Shown here: piece after piece, positions 61,430 to 64,000 of the stretch
Layout of the letters: every line of letters starts with the position of its first letter
Position numbering within the stretch: position 1 is the first letter of the stretch
The notes under the pieces: model-generated
Databases searched by the model: none
Told to the model about the DNA's origin: nothing
Seen by the model: only the letters and a program-made list of their open reading frames with translations
Assembly: GCA_024742485.1 (NCBI GenBank)
Contig: JANSYK010000003.1
Location: 1 to 64,000, forward strand
Direction of reading: 5' to 3'
DNA: 64,000 nt
DNA from: Alphaproteobacteria bacterium
Lineage (GTDB): Bacteria > Pseudomonadota > Alphaproteobacteria > Rhizobiales > Rhizobiaceae
Position numbers and translations under genes: made by a program

Positions 61430-62272
61430 ATGGGCAATACGGTCCTGATGATCGGATTTGGCGAGGCCGGACAGGCTATCGCATCGGGCTGGCGCGATGC
61501 TGGAATGGACCATACGGTCCTGACTTATGATACCAAGCTCGACGACCCCCTCACGCGGGACGCAATGCACGCGGCGGCAGTGGCACTGGATACCAAACCC
61601 GTTGCCCATGTGCCTGAAGCGGCTGCCGAAGTGTCCCATGCCGTTTCTGTCGTGACCGCTGATCAGGCGCTTCATGCCGCAGAGCGTGCGGCCGACATCC
61701 TGCCGCCTGGCGCGGTCTTCTGGGACATGAACTCCGTGGCGCCGGACACGAAGCGGCAGGCTGCAAGGACGCTGGCGCAAGCCGGCTTGGTGTATCTGGA
61801 TGTAGGTGTGCTGTCACCCATCCATCCCAAACGCCATGCGGCGCCGCTGGCGGTCGCCGGTGTCGTCGATGACCGGATCCGCGACGCGATCGATGCATTC
61901 GGCTTTGATGCCGATGTTCTCTCCGGGACGATCGGCGACGCTGCGTCCCTGAAGCTTCTGCGCAGCATTATCATCAAGGGAATGGAAAGCCTGCTGGTGG
62001 AGTGTCATCAAGCCGGCGAGCGTGCGGGGCTGACCGACGAAGTGCTGCAATCGCTGGCACCATCCTTCCCTGGCATCGATTGGCCTGAACGCCTGGACTA
62101 TGTTCTGCAGCGGGTTGAACAGCATGGACCGCGGCGTGCCGCCGAAATGGCTGAGGCCGTCAAATTTCTTGACGATTTGGGTGTGCCGCCACTGATGTCG
62201 AGCGCCGCATCGAAACGGCTGTCATTGGGAACCGCAGCATCACAAAGTGCTGATGGTGGCGAGCCAGATTAA
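61430..62272 (+). CDS. NAD(P)-dependent oxidoreductase, 6-phosphogluconate-dehydrogenase-like with DUF1932 domain
   Basis: 280 residues. VLMIGFGEAGQAIASGW starts the Rossmann domain; the loop SLKLLRSIIIKGMESL contains the Lys used by beta-hydroxyacid dehydrogenases, and the C-terminal HGPRRAAEMAEAV is the mark of DUF1932. Members are often found beside aromatic meta-cleavage genes but their substrate is not well known. It ends the element-D operon 12 bases after galD-like; it might act on a ring-cleavage semialdehyde or a 3-hydroxy acid. Confidence 0.85.
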   Translation: MGNTVLMIGFGEAGQAIASGWRDAGMDHTVLTYDTKLDDPLTRDAMHAAAVALDTKPVAHVPEAAAEVSHAVSVVTADQALHAAERAADILPPGAVFWDMNSVAPDTKRQAARTLAQAGLVYLDVGVLSPIHPKRHAAPLAVAGVVDDRIRDAIDAFGFDADVLSGTIGDAASLKLLRSIIIKGMESLLVECHQAGERAGLTDEVLQSLAPSFPGIDWPERLDYVLQRVEQHGPRRAAEMAEAVKFLDDLGVPPLMSSAASKRLSLGTAASQSADGGEPD

Positions 62273-62321
62273 TACGAGCAAGCAACCGAACATTGGTTCG
62301 TGGCGGCAGGGCCAATCGATC

Positions 62322-63554
62322 TTATGCTTGCGATTGTCGGGTCAAATTCTGAAACCGGACCATGGCGATCGTTCCAATGATCGGTCCGGGCACGACGGCC
62401 ATGAAAACCCACCGCCAGCTTCCGAGCGCCTGTGCCAGCTGCGGCAAGAGCCAGATGGCAAGAATGGTCAGGGCAAAACCCAGCCCCAGTTGCAGTGACA
62501 GGGCCGTGCCGACATATCCCGGATCGCTCACCTCGGTCGTTGCCGCAGAAAACTGCGCGGAATCACCGATGATCGAAATGCCCCAGACCAGAAGGACCGC
62601 GACTAATATCCAAAGCGGGCCGGCAAAGGCAAAGCCGGCAAGAAAGGCACATGTTCCAGAGACGATCATCATTCCGGCTGCGGTTTTCGCCCGCCCGATG
62701 CGATCCGACAGAACACCGCCGAGAATGCAGCCGATGGCGCCGATGGCGATCGCAGCAAAGGTAATGATCGACGCCAATGCCGGATCAGGTGAAGGATTGG
62801 CAACGAGATAGGCCTGCGTAAACAAAAGCAGCCAGGCCCAGACGGCGTAGAGTTCCCACATGTGACCGAGATACCCGATTGTGACCAGAATAAAGGGCCG
62901 TTGCCGTATCACCGCGCCGATCTGGCGGGGATTGAAACGCGCCTTTGAAAACGGATAGGGCCCTTCCACCGCGGCAAACAGAAAGATGACAGCGCCAGCC
63001 AAGGTGAGGCCGCTGGAAGCAGTGACCACATTCTGCCAATCAAGCGACGTCGTGAGCGAGCGCAGCAAGTGGGGAAGGGACGATCCGACCGTCAGGGCGG
63101 CAATAACGGCACCGAGTGCGATGCCGCGCCGTTTCGCAAACCAGGTCGCAATCAGCTTGAGCGCGGGCGGATAGACGCCGGCCAGAGCGATGCCCACCAG
63201 CACACGCGCCAGGATCAGCAGCGTCGTGCTGGGCTCGAACAGGAGCGCGATATTGGCCGCGGCGGCGAGAGCCGCGCTGGCGGCCATCAGCCGGTTCAGT
63301 GGGACGATATCGGGAAGATTGACGACACTGGCCGCAACCGCGCCGATGACGAAGCCGACCTGAACTCCATTTGTCAGCCAGGATGCAGCCGAGGGCGACA
63401 GGTTCCAATGGGCAATGAGTTCCGGAGCGATGGCCGTCGCCGAGAACCATGTCGTCATGGACAGGACGACGGCAAGGCAGACGAGCCCGAGAACCAGCCA
63501 TGGTGCGCCGGTTCGGTCCTGCAACAGCCGGTTTTCTTTAGCCATGGCCGGCAA
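62322..63554 (-). CDS. MFS transporter
   Basis: 410 residues with 12 hydrophobic segments. The loop 2-3 motif is seen in weak form (VNLPDIVPLNRLM), and a second copy GVLSDRIGRAKTA appears between segments 8 and 9, as in MFS proteins. The branch looks like the cyanate/aromatic-acid type NarK-like porters, but the substrate is not readable. Two starts (63554, 63545) differ by three residues. It is convergent with the catabolic operon, with 49 bases between stops. Confidence 0.88.
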   Translation of the reverse strand: MPAMAKENRLLQDRTGAPWLVLGLVCLAVVLSMTTWFSATAIAPELIAHWNLSPSAASWLTNGVQVGFVIGAVAASVVNLPDIVPLNRLMAASAALAAAANIALLFEPSTTLLILARVLVGIALAGVYPPALKLIATWFAKRRGIALGAVIAALTVGSSLPHLLRSLTTSLDWQNVVTASSGLTLAGAVIFLFAAVEGPYPFSKARFNPRQIGAVIRQRPFILVTIGYLGHMWELYAVWAWLLLFTQAYLVANPSPDPALASIITFAAIAIGAIGCILGGVLSDRIGRAKTAAGMMIVSGTCAFLAGFAFAGPLWILVAVLLVWGISIIGDSAQFSAATTEVSDPGYVGTALSLQLGLGFALTILAIWLLPQLAQALGSWRWVFMAVVPGPIIGTIAMVRFQNLTRQSQA

Positions 63555-63568
63555 TCCCCGATCGATGC

Positions 63569-63988
63569 CTAGAGGTCTGCGAGGGCAACGGTGAAAACGG
63601 TCGCTGTTCCGGACAGGCAGGTTTCACCGGCTTCATTGCGAACAGATGTTTCGACCTTGCAGATGGGTTTGTCGGGGCGCACATCGGTTATTTCGACCCT
63701 TCCCGTGATCATCTCTCCCACGCCGACCGCCTTGACGAATTTCCATGACACTTCAAGAAAAACCGTGCCGGGACCGGGCAGGTCTTCCGCTACGATCGCA
63801 TTGAGGATCCCCGACGTTACGCCGCCCTGGACGATCAGCTTTCCAAAGACGGACTTTTCCGCCAGCGCCTTGTCGAAATGCAATGGGTTCATGTCGCCCG
63901 TCATTTTGGAAAAGGCAACAATGTCTTCTTCGGTCGTGCGTCGGCTCCGCTCCGCGAAGGCTCCGACCTCCGGTCTTCCCTTGATCAC
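63569..63988 (-). CDS. MaoC-like hotdog-fold dehydratase (5' end near window edge)
   Basis: 139 residues visible. TTEEDIVAFSKMTGDMNPLHFD is the MaoC (R)-specific hydratase motif, with the catalytic Asp/His in GDMNPLH. The frame starts at GTG 63988 but stays open to the window end, so the true start may lie outside; the aligned family needs only a few more residues. It hydrates trans-2-enoyl-CoA or a similar thioester. It lies 14 bases upstream of the MFS gene and may share its transcript. Confidence 0.82.
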   Translation of the reverse strand: MIKGRPEVGAFAERSRRTTEEDIVAFSKMTGDMNPLHFDKALAEKSVFGKLIVQGGVTSGILNAIVAEDLPGPGTVFLEVSWKFVKAVGVGEMITGRVEITDVRPDKPICKVETSVRNEAGETCLSGTATVFTVALADL

Positions 63989-64000
63989 GCCGGCCCAGCC

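Noticed and set aside
62285-62305. Short CGAAC/GTTCG hairpin between convergent genes as a terminator
   Set aside because: Only 5 bp of stem and no T-tract.

Overview
The window looks like a high-GC alphaproteobacterial chromosome, probably of the order Hyphomicrobiales (Rhizobiales) or a relative. The reasons are the mocDEF-like oxygenase genes, the many TRAP and ABC uptake systems, tight ATGA-coupled operons, and an HTH/methyltransferase-like protein that resembles alphaproteobacterial families. I cannot name a genus from sequence alone. No rRNA, tRNA, CRISPR array, prophage or intact insertion sequence was seen.

Region 1 (1-7.2 kb). The 3' end of an autotransporter gene is followed by a LacI-type regulator. 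This is divergent from a five-gene operon: a di-iron desaturase/hydroxylase of MocD type, a MocE-type Rieske ferredoxin, a MocF-type ferredoxin reductase and two Gfo/Idh/MocA dehydrogenases. The set resembles the rhizopine (3-O-methyl-scyllo-inosamine) catabolic module, in which MocDEF removes an O-methyl group. Two copies of the palindrome CCTCAAAWTGAGG lie in the divergent promoter region with centres 50 bp apart.

Region 2 (7.3-23.7 kb). This is a surface-polysaccharide cluster with a Wzm/Wzt-like ABC exporter, at least eight glycosyltransferase genes and one methyltransferase. Three of the glycosyltransferases are two-domain proteins. The DNA reads as more AT-rich than its flanks. Two short coupled open frames precede one transferase.

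Region 3 (23.8-34.4 kb). Ten minus-strand genes are nearly all joined by 4-bp overlaps: an HMG-CoA-lyase-like enzyme, a GntR/FCD regulator, two NodB-type deacetylases, a cysteine hydrolase, a MetNIQ-like importer, a VOC protein and an MmgE/PrpD protein. A CaiB-type CoA-transferase and a Sua5/YrdC-domain protein are divergent from them. This looks like an uptake and catabolic operon for an unknown amide- or acyl-containing substrate.

Region 4 (34.6-62.3 kb). This is a catabolic superregion: an Asp-box propeller with a GMC oxidoreductase; a TRAP transporter with a GST, an alpha/beta hydrolase and an AhpD-like protein; a LigM-like tetrahydrofolate-dependent O-demethylase; RidA; the HTH/methyltransferase-like protein; an ADP-forming acyl-CoA synthetase; an aldehyde dehydrogenase; an SDR; a tautomerase lacking Pro-1; an enoyl-CoA hydratase with a FAD oxidoreductase; and a cysteine hydrolase, a CUT1 sugar-type ABC importer and galB-galC-galD-like genes. 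Four transcription units carry the same upstream element, two TAGTGGG-type heptamers 11 bp apart, which suggests one shared regulon. Together the genes suggest catabolism of methoxylated aromatic (phenylpropanoid) compounds through 4-oxalomesaconate, but no ring-cleavage dioxygenase is present.

Region 5 (62.3-64 kb). A minus-strand MFS transporter and a MaoC-like hydratase, the latter possibly truncated by the window edge.
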